Source of the DNA: CAYJNO01 sp964371715
Lineage (GTDB): Bacteria > Bacillota_I > Bacilli_A > Erysipelotrichales > Erysipelotrichaceae
Reading direction: 5' to 3'
Length of the DNA: 56,977 nt
NCBI GenBank assembly: GCA_964371715.1
Contig: CAYJNO010000012.1
Coordinates: 1-56,977, forward strand
Shown here: piece by piece, positions 7,345-15,475 of the stretch
Layout of the letters: every line of letters begins with the position of its first letter
How positions within the stretch are numbered: position 1 is the stretch's first letter
The notes under the pieces: model-generated
Database searches by the model: none
What the model was told of the DNA's origin: nothing
The model's input: the letters and a program-made list of their open reading frames with translations, nothing else
Position numbers and translations under genes: made by a program

Positions 7345-8221
7345 AAAAATATTAGGGATTGCTGCAATAGCAGGAATAGGAGCATATCTAGCACACCGCT
7401 ATAGTAAGTTAGAACCAAGAGAAGCAGTTGGAGAAAAGAAATTTATAACATTAGAAAATGAGTTTACAGATACAAAGAATGACTCATTTGATACAACTGA
7501 AGAAAATACAGAAGAAGACGAAGAAGAAGGCCAGATAAACCCAATAAATTTAAACGAAGACGTTGTGGTTGAGGAATTTATTGGAGAAACATATTCAACT
7601 ATTATTGAGGAAGAAAACGGTGACGAAGTAATTAGCGATGAAGAAAACTTTATTGTTGAAGAAAGTGAATTGATTGAAGAAACTGAAACAATAAATGATG
7701 ATAGTGTTGAAGAAGTTTTAGAAGATAAAGATGATATACAAGAAACAATAGATTATTTAGAAGATTTCGAAGTTATTATCGAAGATAATACTAATGAAGA
7801 AGCAGAAACTAAATCAGTAATTAATGATATAGCCAATGATGAATTAGACTATACATTTTTACATGTAGTTGATGATTCAGTAAAAGATTTACAAAAGAAA
7901 TATCCTTTTGTTAGTGAAGAGTACATAGAGAAGCTTACATATTTAAAATTTGATTTTTCAGAAAACTTTGAAAAAGGAACTAATGTTTTAATTTCTCACG
8001 AAATAGAGTATTATAGTGAGATTGGAAAAGATTCAATTGAAAAAACATTTATTGATGAAGGTTATAATAATGAATTTGAATATGTAGACTCTACGATTAA
8101 AATTAGTAAAGAAATCTTTATAAGCGATGATAGTTCATTAATTGATACAATACTAAATGCTGCAAATATAACATTTGGTTTAAAATGTGAATATTTAGGG
8201 TTTGAGATTGATCATATTTAA
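7334..8221 (+). CDS. Acidic membrane-anchored protein of unknown function
   Basis: A 295-residue protein not recognised as a named family. Residues 1-22 form a short membrane helix (I-L-G-I-A-A-I-A-G-I-G-A-Y-L-A) with a basic start. Residues about 30-170 are an extremely Glu/Asp-rich, probably disordered, stretch. Residues about 175-295 look folded (L-x-K-K-Y-P-F-V-S-E-E-Y-I, alternating strands and helices). The gene overlaps the end of trmR by 11 nt and its SD (AGAAGGAG) lies within trmR, so it is co-transcribed. The topology suggests a cytosolic C-terminal domain on an acidic spacer, or an extracellular one. Confidence 0.7.
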   Translation: MKFKKILGIAAIAGIGAYLAHRYSKLEPREAVGEKKFITLENEFTDTKNDSFDTTEENTEEDEEEGQINPINLNEDVVVEEFIGETYSTIIEEENGDEVISDEENFIVEESELIEETETINDDSVEEVLEDKDDIQETIDYLEDFEVIIEDNTNEEAETKSVINDIANDELDYTFLHVVDDSVKDLQKKYPFVSEEYIEKLTYLKFDFSENFEKGTNVLISHEIEYYSEIGKDSIEKTFIDEGYNNEFEYVDSTIKISKEIFISDDSSLIDTILNAANITFGLKCEYLGFEIDHI

Positions 8222-8243
8222 AAGCACACTAGTGCTTTTTTTT
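8221..8243 (+). terminator. Intrinsic terminator
   Basis: Stem AAAGCAC / GTGCTTT with loop ACTA, followed by a run of T. Confidence 0.9.
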
Positions 8244-8349
8244 ATCAAATATTTTATGATAATATTGTTTTAATTTTTATATAAATAATTATATTATTTG
8301 ATTAAAAAAATAGTTTTGTGAAAGTTTTGTGTTTTTTTAAGTTGTATTA

Positions 8350-8377
8350 TTGACAATTGGGTTGATATAGATATAAT
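8350..8377 (+). promoter_or_regulatory. Strong consensus promoter
   Basis: TTGACA (8350-8355), 16 nt, TATAAT (8372-8377): both hexamers are perfect. It drives the DUF1934-rpoE unit. Confidence 0.85.
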
Positions 8378-8394
8378 AAATTGGAGTGATAAAT

Positions 8395-8748
8395 ATGAAG
8401 GCAAAATATCAAGATGTTTTAAATAAAGAAGATACAATTTTCAAAATTGAATTAATTGAAAAAAAAGAGGATATATTAGTGTATAAAGAGGATGATGCAC
8501 TAGTGAAAATTAATTTCAATGGAGGTAGCTGCAGTATTATCCGTGATGGAGTTGTTTATACGACAATTGAATTAAGTTTGGGTAAAGAAGGAAAGTGTGA
8601 AGTTAAATCACCTTATGGCAATATGAATTTTACAACAAAAGCAATTGAAATATTAACATCACCTGATTATTTTGAGATAGAATATCAATTATTGGAAAAT
8701 AATGATGTAATATCACACATTAAGTTTATCTTGGATCTAAAAAACTAG
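8395..8748 (+). CDS. DUF1934 (YwiB-like) beta-barrel protein
   Basis: A 117-residue protein resembling the DUF1934/YwiB family, small calycin-like barrels of unknown ligand. It is mostly alternating beta strands; the I-R-D-G-V-V-Y-T-T-I-E-L segment and the final Y-Q-L-L-x-N-N-D-V-I-S-H-I-K-F strand fit. The GTG at 8386 overlaps the SD (TTGGAGTG), so the ATG at 8395 is the start. The next gene is rpoE after 13 nt. In Bacillus ywiB lies by argS and rpoE; argS is missing from between them here. Confidence 0.75.
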   Translation: MKAKYQDVLNKEDTIFKIELIEKKEDILVYKEDDALVKINFNGGSCSIIRDGVVYTTIELSLGKEGKCEVKSPYGNMNFTTKAIEILTSPDYFEIEYQLLENNDVISHIKFILDLKN

Positions 8749-8761
8749 GGAGGAACAGTTA

Positions 8762-9100
8762 ATGAAAAAGTCAATGAATGATGTAGCATATAAAATATTA
8801 TCAAGCAAAAAGAAAAGTGTAGCTTTTGATGCATTGTGGAAAGAAGTAGTTTTAAAAATGGAATACTCTGAAACAGAAGCTAATAGAAAGTTAGTTCAGT
8901 TCTATAATAATATAATGTTAGATAATCGATTTGTATCGGTTGAACAAAATAAATGGGACTTAAGAGAAAGACGTAAGTTTGAAGAAATTCATATTGATAC
9001 AAGTGCAATTATAATCGAAGATGATGAAAATGAAGATGAAGTAGAATTAATCTTTGAAGAAGAAATTGAAACACAAGAGAAAGATGATAGTGGCTACTAA
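8762..9100 (+). CDS. rpoE: DNA-directed RNA polymerase delta subunit
   Basis: A 112-residue protein with the N-terminal HARE-HTH winged-helix domain (residues about 1-70: M-N-D-V-A-Y-K-I-L, then F-x-A-L-W-K-E-V, and V-S-V-E-Q-N-K-W-D-L-R). A Glu/Asp-rich disordered tail follows (about 80-112). This is the layout of the delta subunit, a Firmicutes-specific factor that promotes RNA polymerase recycling and sensitivity to initiating nucleotide levels. SD GGGAGG precedes the ATG. The left arm of a terminator lies within its last codons. Confidence 0.92.
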   Translation: MKKSMNDVAYKILSSKKKSVAFDALWKEVVLKMEYSETEANRKLVQFYNNIMLDNRFVSVEQNKWDLRERRKFEEIHIDTSAIIIEDDENEDEVELIFEEEIETQEKDDSGY

Positions 9101-9113
9101 AGCCACTTTTTTT
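9089..9113 (+). terminator. Terminator overlapping the rpoE stop
   Basis: Stem AGTGGCT / AGCCACT with a 5-nt loop containing the rpoE stop codon, then seven T. The next gene begins only 4 nt after the T tract. Confidence 0.85.
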
Positions 9114-9117
9114 AAAT

Positions 9118-9753
9118 ATGAAAACAATAATATGGGATTTTAATGGCACAATTTTAAACGATGTTGAGTACTGTTTAGAAATATTAAATGAATTACTAAG
9201 TTATCAAGGTAATCCAAAACAGTTTAGTCTAGATGAATATAAAGAGGTATTTGGATTTCCAATTATCGATTACTATCATAGAGCAGGAATAGATTTTGAA
9301 AAAAATAGTTTTGAAGAATTAGCTAATATCTATATGAAAAGATATTACAGTATTTTTGGTGAAATTAGATTACATGATAATTTTATGCAAACAATTTTAG
9401 CTTTAAAAGCAAAGGGCTATAAAAATGTCATTATAAGTGCAAGTAAACAAAGTGATTTAAAAGACCAAACTAACAATTTAAGAATAGATTGGTTATTTGA
9501 TGAAATAATAGGTATTGATAATATCTATGCTAGTAGTAAAGTTGAAAGAGCAATAAAATGGTCTAAAGAATCGAGATTTAGTAATTATGAACTATACTTT
9601 ATTGGGGATACAACTCATGATGCAGAAGTTGCGAAAAGTATTAATGCAAAATGTATTTTAGTGGCAAATGGTCATGAAAGTTATGATAGATTAAAATTAG
9701 CAAATGAAATTGTATTAAACGATATAAGTGAGGTATTAGAATGTATAGAATAG
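9118..9753 (+). CDS. HAD-superfamily phosphatase (phosphoglycolate phosphatase-like)
   Basis: A 211-residue HAD hydrolase. Motif I is I-W-D-F-N-G-T (residues 4-10), motif II the I-I-S-A-S strand, motif III a Lys near A-S-S-K-V, and motif IV F-I-G-D-T-T-H-D (about 161-168). The closest subgroup is phosphoglycolate phosphatase-like enzymes; the substrate cannot be read from sequence. The ATG is required by motif I position and no in-frame upstream start exists, yet there is no SD and the codon sits right after the rpoE terminator. Its 3' end overlaps ispF by 13 nt, so both are translated from one message. Confidence 0.85.
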   Translation: MKTIIWDFNGTILNDVEYCLEILNELLSYQGNPKQFSLDEYKEVFGFPIIDYYHRAGIDFEKNSFEELANIYMKRYYSIFGEIRLHDNFMQTILALKAKGYKNVIISASKQSDLKDQTNNLRIDWLFDEIIGIDNIYASSKVERAIKWSKESRFSNYELYFIGDTTHDAEVAKSINAKCILVANGHESYDRLKLANEIVLNDISEVLECIE

Positions 9754-10214
9754 GTCAATCAAGTGATTTACATGTATTATGTTCAGGACGTGATTTAATA
9801 CTAGGTGGAGTTAAAATAGAACATGAACTAGGTTTATTAGGTCATAGTGATGCTGATTGTTTATTGCATGCAATTGCAGAAGCAATTATCGGAGCGATGG
9901 GAAAAGGTGATCTTGGGACATTTTTTCCGGATACAAGTGATGAATTTAAAGGAATTGATTCAATGATTTTACTTAGTAAAGTAAATGAAATGATGGTTAA
10001 AGAAGGATATCAAATTGTTAATGTAGATAGTTTAATAATGATACAAAGACCAAAGATGTTACCACATATCCCGAAAATGAAAGTCAATATCGCAAAAGCC
10101 TTAAATATAGAGGTAGACCAAGTTAATGTAAAAGCGACAACAGGTGAAAAAGTAGGAATAATTGGTAAAGAAGAAGCAGTATTAGCACAAGCTGTAGTAT
10201 TATTAAATAAATAA
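9741..10214 (+). CDS. ispF: 2-C-methyl-D-erythritol 2,4-cyclodiphosphate synthase
   Basis: A 157-residue enzyme of the MEP isoprenoid pathway. It converts CDP-ME-2-phosphate to MEcPP and CMP and works as a homotrimer. The metal-binding D-L-H comes near residue 9. The loop G-H-S-D-A-D-C-L-L-H-A-I (about 34-45), the strand G-D-L-G-T-F-F-P-D-T, and the nucleotide-binding V-K-A-T-T-G-E-K-V-G near the end are all intact. The length is normal. SD GTGAGG lies within the preceding gene, 7 nt from the ATG. No other MEP gene is in the window. Confidence 0.96.
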   Translation: MYRIGQSSDLHVLCSGRDLILGGVKIEHELGLLGHSDADCLLHAIAEAIIGAMGKGDLGTFFPDTSDEFKGIDSMILLSKVNEMMVKEGYQIVNVDSLIMIQRPKMLPHIPKMKVNIAKALNIEVDQVNVKATTGEKVGIIGKEEAVLAQAVVLLNK

Positions 10215-10273
10215 CTTTTATTTATACTAATAATCTAGTACAATAATACTGTATGAAATTAGGAGGAAAAAAA

Positions 10274-11140
10274 ATGGCATTAGTTTCAGCAAAAGAGATG
10301 CTTGTAGAAGCACACAAAGGTCAATACGCAGTAGGGCAATTCAATATCAACAACCTAGAATGGACAAAAGCGGTATTAAAAGCTGCAGAAGAATCAAAAT
10401 CTCCAATTATTTTAGGTGTATCTGAAGGTGCAGCTAAATATATGTGCGGGTTTAAGCAAGTTGCAGATATGGTTAAAAATGTTCATGATGCAATGAATAT
10501 TACAGTACCTGTAGCATTACACTTAGATCACGGAAGCTTTGAAGGAGCAAAAGCAGCAATCGAAGCTGGGTTCACTTCAGTTATGTTTGATGGTTCTCAC
10601 TATGAGTTCGAAGAAAACTTAGCTAAATCAAAAGAAATCATTGAGTTAGCACACTCAAAAGGAATTTCAGTTGAATGTGAAGTTGGTTCAATCGGTGGAG
10701 AAGAAGATGGAATCGTTGGAGCTGGTGAATTTGCAGATCCAAAAGAGTGCGAAACAATTGCTAATTTAGGAGTAGACTTCTTAGCAGCTGGTATCGGAAA
10801 CATCCATGGTAAATATCCAGAAAACTGGACTGGTTTAAATTTTGAAGTTTTAGAAGCTATCAAAAATGTAACTACTGGTTGTCCATTAGTATTACACGGT
10901 GGTTCAGGAATTCCAAAAGATCAAGTTAAAAAAGCTATTTCTTTAGGAGTATCTAAAATCAATGTAAATACAGAACTTCAATTAGTATTTGCAGCAGCTA
11001 CAAGAAAATATGTAGAAGCTGGAAAAGACAATGAAGGAAAAGGATACGATCCACGTAAATTATTAGCACCAGGTGCTGATGCTATCACTGCTCAAACTAA
11101 AGCAATGATGGAAGAATTTGGTTCAGCTAACAAAGCTTAA
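10274..11140 (+). CDS. fba: Class II fructose-1,6-bisphosphate aldolase
   Basis: A 288-residue zinc aldolase of glycolysis (fructose-1,6-bisphosphate to DHAP and glyceraldehyde-3-phosphate). Zinc ligands and catalytic residues are in L-H-L-D-H-G-S (about 80-86), E-V-G-S-I-G-G-E-E-D, N-I-H-G-K-Y and V-L-H-G-G-S-G (about 204-210). The C-terminal phosphate-binding segment V-S-K-I-N-V-N-T-E is present. The ATG at 10274 is used rather than 10253 because AGGAGG lies between them, 8 nt before the later start. Codon use here favours C-ending codons more than its neighbours do, as expected for a highly expressed gene. It stands alone, with its own terminator. Confidence 0.96.
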   Translation: MALVSAKEMLVEAHKGQYAVGQFNINNLEWTKAVLKAAEESKSPIILGVSEGAAKYMCGFKQVADMVKNVHDAMNITVPVALHLDHGSFEGAKAAIEAGFTSVMFDGSHYEFEENLAKSKEIIELAHSKGISVECEVGSIGGEEDGIVGAGEFADPKECETIANLGVDFLAAGIGNIHGKYPENWTGLNFEVLEAIKNVTTGCPLVLHGGSGIPKDQVKKAISLGVSKINVNTELQLVFAAATRKYVEAGKDNEGKGYDPRKLLAPGADAITAQTKAMMEEFGSANKA

Positions 11141-11151
11141 TTTCAATTATA

Positions 11152-11179
11152 AAAGTACCCAACTAGGGTACTTTTTTTT
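11152..11179 (+). terminator. Intrinsic terminator after fba
   Basis: A 9-bp stem, AAAGTACCC / GGGTACTTT, loop AACTA, followed by a T run. Confidence 0.93.
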
Positions 11180-11212
11180 ATGTATATTGTGTAAATTATA
11201 AGAAATATATAA

Positions 11213-11241
11213 TGTACAAATAAATAGAATTTTGATATAAT
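11213..11241 (+). promoter_or_regulatory. Predicted promoter of the HAD-murA unit
   Basis: TGTACA (11213-11218), 17 nt, TATAAT (11236-11241). Confidence 0.6.
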
Positions 11242-11260
11242 ACTCTAGCGAGGTTAAATT

Positions 11261-11920
11261 ATGATAAAAGCTATATTTTTTGATATGGATGGAACATTAA
11301 TAAATAGTGAAGCTCACTACTTAAGTGGTACATATGAGCTTATGAAAAAACATGGATATACTGGAGATATAAATGCAGTATCATCTATTATTGGAACCAC
11401 AATGGATAAAACGTACGAAATTATATTAGACTTATTAAACCATAAATTAACCTATGAAGAACTAAAAGAAATAAATGAAACATATTTTAAAGAAAATAAA
11501 TTAGATATAAATAAAAATGTATTTGAAGGAGTATTAGAAGTTTTTAGGGCACTTAAAGAAAAAGGCCTTAAAATTGCAATATGTTCTAGCTCATCAAAAA
11601 AAGAAATTGATAGATTTGTTGATGAAATTAAATTAAACGATTATGTAGATTTAGTTGTCACAGGTGATGATATGAAAAATGGAAAACCTGCACCTGATAT
11701 CTATCTTTATGCTTTAAATTATTTTGATATAAATAGCAATGAAGCAATTGTTTTAGAAGATTCGTATAGTGGAATTAAGGCTGGAAAAACAGCTAATATT
11801 TTAACATTAGCACGAAAAGATATTCAATTTGGATTAAATCAAAGTGAAGCAGATGGAACTGTAGATGATATGTATAGTTTCTTAAAGTATGTAGAAAGTA
11901 AATTGGAGGTAGGTAGATGA
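11261..11920 (+). CDS. HAD-superfamily hydrolase, beta-phosphoglucomutase/phosphatase type
   Basis: A 219-residue HAD protein of subfamily I with a helical cap. Motif I is F-F-D-M-D-G-T-L (residues 6-13), motif II I-C-S-S-S-S, motif III K-N-G-K-P-A-P-D-I-Y (about 143-152) and motif IV V-L-E-D-S-Y-S-G-I-K-A (about 167-177). G-K-P-A-P-D and E-D-S-x-x-G are typical of the beta-phosphoglucomutase/sugar-phosphatase branch; the substrate is unknown. SD GCGAGG is 8 nt upstream. The stop overlaps the murA start by 4 nt (ATGA), so the two are translationally coupled. Confidence 0.87.
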   Translation: MIKAIFFDMDGTLINSEAHYLSGTYELMKKHGYTGDINAVSSIIGTTMDKTYEIILDLLNHKLTYEELKEINETYFKENKLDINKNVFEGVLEVFRALKEKGLKIAICSSSSKKEIDRFVDEIKLNDYVDLVVTGDDMKNGKPAPDIYLYALNYFDINSNEAIVLEDSYSGIKAGKTANILTLARKDIQFGLNQSEADGTVDDMYSFLKYVESKLEVGR

Positions 11921-13182
11921 AAGAAGTCTTAGTAATAAAAGGCGAAAACAAATTAAATGGAACTGTAAGAATCAGTGGATCTAAGAATGCTACTGTTGCT
12001 TTAATACCTGCTGCAATTTTAAGCGATGGAGTTGTAACAATTAGAGAAGTACCTAACATTTCAGATGTAGAATCTTTAAGCCATTTATTAGAGTCACTAA
12101 ATGTTAAAGTGACAAGAAATAATAACAATCATATTATCATTGATCCTAGAGAAATGAAAAATATCGTACTAGAGAGTGAATATGTAACCAAGCTTAGAGC
12201 ATCATATTATTTAATGGGTGCATTACTTGGTAAACATAAAGAAGTAAAAATGAAAATGCCTGGTGGATGTTATCTTGGTCCAAGACCTATTGATTTACAT
12301 TTGAAAGGTTTTGAAGCATTAGGTGCAACAATCGAAGATAAAGATGGATACATTCATATTAAAGCAGAAGAATTAATAGGGACGAAAATATATTTAGATA
12401 TTGCATCTGTTGGAGCAACAATTAATATTCTTATGGCGTCAATTTTTGCGAAAGGACGTACAATTATTGAAAATGCTGCAAAAGAACCTGAAATTATTGA
12501 TATTTCAAGTTTGTTAAATAAAATGGGAGCAAAAATTAGAGGTGCTGGTACTGCTGAAATTACAATTGATGGAGTAGATAAACTTGATGGTTGTGCTCAT
12601 GAAATAATTCCAGATAGAATTGAAGCTGGTACATATATTACTTTAGCTGCAGCTTGTGCTGAAGAAATGGTAATAGAAAATGTAATTCCACAACATATTG
12701 ATTCATTACTTTCAAAATTGAAAGAAATGAAAGTAGATATTGAAGTAGATATAGATAGTGTTAAAGTTAGAGGTGGTAATGAACTTGAACCATGTTCTAT
12801 TAAAACAGGAACATATCCAGGTTTTGCAACTGACTTACAACAACCATTAACAACATTGTTAACACTAGCAAGTGGAGAATCAAAAGTTAAAGATACGATA
12901 TATCCTGCTAGATTTAAAAACTGTGTTGAATTAAATAAAATGGGGGCAAACATCGAACTTGCTGATGGAGAATCACTAATTAAAGGACCAACAAAACTTA
13001 AAGGAACAAGAGTTGTGGCAACAGATTTAAGATGTGGTGCTGGATTAGTAATTGCTGCTTTATTGGCAAGTGGAGAGACGATAATCGAGGATGTATATCA
13101 TATAGATCGCGGTTATGATGCTTTAGATTCAAAGTTAACAGCTCTAGGAGCCAAAATTGAAAGAAGAAAAGAGGAAGTCTAA
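11917..13182 (+). CDS. murA: UDP-N-acetylglucosamine 1-carboxyvinyltransferase
   Basis: A 421-residue EPSP-synthase-fold enzyme for the first committed step of peptidoglycan synthesis: it transfers enolpyruvate from PEP to UDP-GlcNAc in the cytosol. The S-G-S-K-N-A motif (Lys23, Asn24) and the catalytic loop M-P-G-G-C-Y-L-G-P-R-P (Cys118) are intact. Cys at this position is the residue attacked by fosfomycin, so a sensitive-type enzyme is expected. D-R-I-E-A-G-T-Y (about 229-236) and the late D-L-R-C-G-A-G-L (about 368-375) also match. Firmicutes often carry two MurA paralogues; which one this is cannot be decided here. It is followed directly by a small membrane protein gene. Confidence 0.96.
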   Translation: MKEVLVIKGENKLNGTVRISGSKNATVALIPAAILSDGVVTIREVPNISDVESLSHLLESLNVKVTRNNNNHIIIDPREMKNIVLESEYVTKLRASYYLMGALLGKHKEVKMKMPGGCYLGPRPIDLHLKGFEALGATIEDKDGYIHIKAEELIGTKIYLDIASVGATINILMASIFAKGRTIIENAAKEPEIIDISSLLNKMGAKIRGAGTAEITIDGVDKLDGCAHEIIPDRIEAGTYITLAAACAEEMVIENVIPQHIDSLLSKLKEMKVDIEVDIDSVKVRGGNELEPCSIKTGTYPGFATDLQQPLTTLLTLASGESKVKDTIYPARFKNCVELNKMGANIELADGESLIKGPTKLKGTRVVATDLRCGAGLVIAALLASGETIIEDVYHIDRGYDALDSKLTALGAKIERRKEEV

Positions 13183-13680
13183 ATGAAGTATCAAAATCAT
13201 ACACTATTTGGAGTTGAAGCAAATATTTTTGCAGCTATTATGTTAGTTTTACCGACAATTGCAGCATATATAAACAATACGTTGGGAACGATTTTACAAC
13301 TGATAGTAATTATTTTAATTTTTGTAGTAAAAGATTCACCATTTGTTAAGTTCTATGCAATTCAATACGGATTATTACAAGCAGTTGGATTTGTTTTAGG
13401 ATTAATTATTGGGTTACTTAGTGTTGGAGCAGTAGCTTCATCATCAATTAGTACTCTTGCAACAACAGTATTAGCATTAAGTGCAGTATTAGTTATATTT
13501 GGTTTATTTGTATTAGGTTGTGTTGTATTTATGGCATATAACGCATTTAATTACAATGTAAAAGGACTTCCATTTATTGGAAAATTAGCATTAAAATGGT
13601 CAGGGATCAATAATGCTCAACAAACGTCTTATGAAAGTTATACATCTTCATCTATCAAAGATCCAGCAGATTTAGGGTAA
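13183..13680 (+). CDS. Small multi-helix membrane protein, Tic20/DUF4870-like
   Basis: A 165-residue protein with about four hydrophobic helices (near residues 13-50, 60-85, 90-120). The loop K-D-S-P-F-V-K-F-Y-A-I-Q-Y-G (about 50-63) between helices resembles the F-V-R-x-H-A-x-Q-x-x-x-x motif of DUF4870/Tic20-like proteins. A final F-N-Y-N-V-K-G-L-P-F segment precedes a polar tail. Its ATG directly follows the murA stop, so it is coupled to murA. The function is unknown in bacteria, and the family match is by pattern only. Confidence 0.7.
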   Translation: MKYQNHTLFGVEANIFAAIMLVLPTIAAYINNTLGTILQLIVIILIFVVKDSPFVKFYAIQYGLLQAVGFVLGLIIGLLSVGAVASSSISTLATTVLALSAVLVIFGLFVLGCVVFMAYNAFNYNVKGLPFIGKLALKWSGINNAQQTSYESYTSSSIKDPADLG

Positions 13681-13696
13681 ATAAAATAAATATAGA

Positions 13697-13730
13697 AAAG
13701 CATAATTTTAGTAAATTATGCTTTTTTTTT
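13697..13730 (+). terminator. Intrinsic terminator
   Basis: A 12-bp stem, AAAGCATAATTT / AAATTATGCTTT, followed by a T run. Confidence 0.93.
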
Positions 13731-13836
13731 GAAATTAAATGATTCAATAATCAATTAGCATATTAATAATATAAAAAGACTAACGAATAAAAATAGCCTG
13801 ATAAAAGCTTTGAAATATATAAAAGCAAATAATAAA

Positions 13837-13865
13837 TTGACAATTATATATATAAGGGCTAAAAT
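13837..13865 (+). promoter_or_regulatory. Predicted promoter of the nuclease unit
   Basis: TTGACA (13837-13842), 17 nt, TAAAAT (13860-13865). The roughly 105 bp between the preceding terminator and this box are AT-rich with nothing recognisable. Confidence 0.7.
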
Positions 13866-13889
13866 GCACCTATGAGTATAAGGAGGAGT

Positions 13890-14282
13890 ATGAAAATAAT
13901 TTTATGTATTGATGACAATAATGGATTAAAGTTCAATGGTAAACGCTTATCAAGAGATAGAATGATCTATGAAGATATTATGAGTTATGTTAATACTTTA
14001 CAAATTGATAAAGAAGCAAAAATTCTATTTGAAGAAGATGTTGTAAATATCTATAAAACAATAAATGTGACAAGTGATGACTATTATTTTGTAGAGGATA
14101 ATGGCTTTATAAATTATTTAAGTCAAATAAATGAAATTGTTTTATATTATTGGAATCGTAGATATCCTGCGGATACATATTTTGATAAAAATATTTTACT
14201 TGAATTTAAGCTAAAAGAATCCAAAGAGTTTAAAGGTTTCTCACATGAAAAAATAACTAAAGAGGTATATATAAGAAGATGA
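13890..14282 (+). CDS. Conserved small protein of unknown function (I-L-C-I-D-D-N-N-G-L type)
   Basis: A 130-residue cytosolic protein with no signal or membrane segment. The N-terminus I-I-L-C-I-D-D-N-N-G-L-K-F-N-G-K-R and L-S-R-D-R (about 2-27) resembles a family common in anaerobic Firmicutes that some databases label ribonuclease Z without visible metallo-beta-lactamase motifs. I would not assign that function. Start 13890 is used because AAGGAGG lies between it and the upstream ATG at 13872. Its stop overlaps the next gene's start (ATGA), tying its translation to a secreted nuclease. Confidence 0.75.
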   Translation: MKIILCIDDNNGLKFNGKRLSRDRMIYEDIMSYVNTLQIDKEAKILFEEDVVNIYKTINVTSDDYYFVEDNGFINYLSQINEIVLYYWNRRYPADTYFDKNILLEFKLKESKEFKGFSHEKITKEVYIRR

Positions 14283-15346
14283 ATAAAAAGATGATGATTA
14301 TCCTATTAACATTTATATTGTTAATAAGTGGGTGTACAAGTAGTGCGAGTAATAAAGATGCTACAAATACACCAACAGCAACTATTGAAACAACTATTGC
14401 GCCAACAATAGAAGCGACAATTAAGCCAAGTGCTGAACCAACAATAACACCAAGTATTGAACCGACAATAGAGTCAAGTGTTGAATCAACTCCAACTCCA
14501 ACTCCAATAGTTGATGAATATGTACCACAAGTTGTGAACGTTGATAATATCGCTGAATATAATGGACAGCTATATATTACAGTGTTTGATAATGAACCAA
14601 ATTTTAATCAAACATCAATTACAACAACTGCGTATGAAGATTTTTCAGACTTAGATAGTTTAGGTAGAGTTGGTATTGCTAATGCATGTCTTGGTGTTGA
14701 ATTAATGCCAACAGAAGATAGAGAATCAATAAGTGAAGTCTATCCTACTGGCTTTATAAATGTTGGTTATGAGAGTGTAGATGGAGGTTGGTTATATAAT
14801 CGTAGTCATATGATTGGTTTCCAATTAAGTGGTGAAAATGCTAATGAATTAAATTTAATGACAGGTACTAGAAGTTTTAACGTAGATGGGATGTTACCGT
14901 TTGAAAATATGGTGGCTGATTACATTAAAGAAACAAATAATCATGTTATGTATCGTGTAACACCAATTTTTAAAGATGATGAACTAGTAGCACGAGGTAT
15001 TCAACTAGAAGCTTATTCTGTAGAAGATGAAGGAGAAGGTATTAGTTTTAATGTTTATATCTATAATAATGAACCATCAGTTATAATAGATTATCAAACA
15101 GGGAAAAGTGAAGAGATCAAGCCAAGTGATGAGTCAACACCAATCCCTAATATTGAACCTACAATTGAAGCTACCGTAGAAGTTGAAGGTATTAACTACA
15201 TATTAAATACAAACACTGATAAGTTTCATTATCCTTCGTGTTCGTCGGTAGATCAAATGTCAGAAACAAACAAAAAAGAAATGGTGTCAACAAGAGAACA
15301 AATAATTAACATGGGTTATGATCCATGTGGAAGATGTGATCCATAA
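14279..15346 (+). CDS. Secreted DNA/RNA non-specific endonuclease lipoprotein
   Basis: A 355-residue lipoprotein. A signal peptide ends in the lipobox L-I-S-G-C (Cys19), followed by a Thr/Pro/Glu linker (about 25-78). The nuclease core carries Y-N-R-S-H-M-I-G-F-Q-L-S-G (about 173-185), equivalent to the D/N-R-x-H-L-I-x-x-x-L-G-G motif of streptococcal-type betabeta-alpha-metal DNases (His general base). N-L-M-T-G-T-R and N-x-x-x-M-x-x-F-E-N follow. After a second linker the C-terminal domain (about 303-355) has H-Y-P-S-C-S and C-G-R-C-D-P, a small probable zinc-binding module. It probably degrades extracellular nucleic acid at the cell surface. Confidence 0.87.
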   Translation: MNKKMMIILLTFILLISGCTSSASNKDATNTPTATIETTIAPTIEATIKPSAEPTITPSIEPTIESSVESTPTPTPIVDEYVPQVVNVDNIAEYNGQLYITVFDNEPNFNQTSITTTAYEDFSDLDSLGRVGIANACLGVELMPTEDRESISEVYPTGFINVGYESVDGGWLYNRSHMIGFQLSGENANELNLMTGTRSFNVDGMLPFENMVADYIKETNNHVMYRVTPIFKDDELVARGIQLEAYSVEDEGEGISFNVYIYNNEPSVIIDYQTGKSEEIKPSDESTPIPNIEPTIEATVEVEGINYILNTNTDKFHYPSCSSVDQMSETNKKEMVSTREQIINMGYDPCGRCDP

Positions 15347-15348
15347 TT

Positions 15349-15373
15349 AATCACTAGAAATAGTGATTTTTTT
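15349..15373 (+). terminator. Intrinsic terminator after the nuclease gene
   Basis: Stem AATCACTA / TAGTGATT with a 4-nt loop and a T run. Confidence 0.9.
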
Positions 15374-15430
15374 ATTTGCGTTTCATAATCTAAAATCACT
15401 ATAAATTGTATAGAAATATTAGGTTAAATA

Positions 15431-15439
15431 TGTTATAAT
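15431..15439 (+). promoter_or_regulatory. Extended -10 promoter for ychF
   Basis: TGTTATAAT is an extended -10 box. The hexamer 17 nt upstream (TAGAAA) is a poor -35. Confidence 0.65.
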
Positions 15440-15475
15440 ATTGCGTGATTATAGAAATTAAAAGAGGACAAATAT

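Noticed and set aside
13872..14282. Ribonuclease Z as the product
   Set aside because: None of the His/Asp metal motifs of RNase Z are present and the protein is too short.
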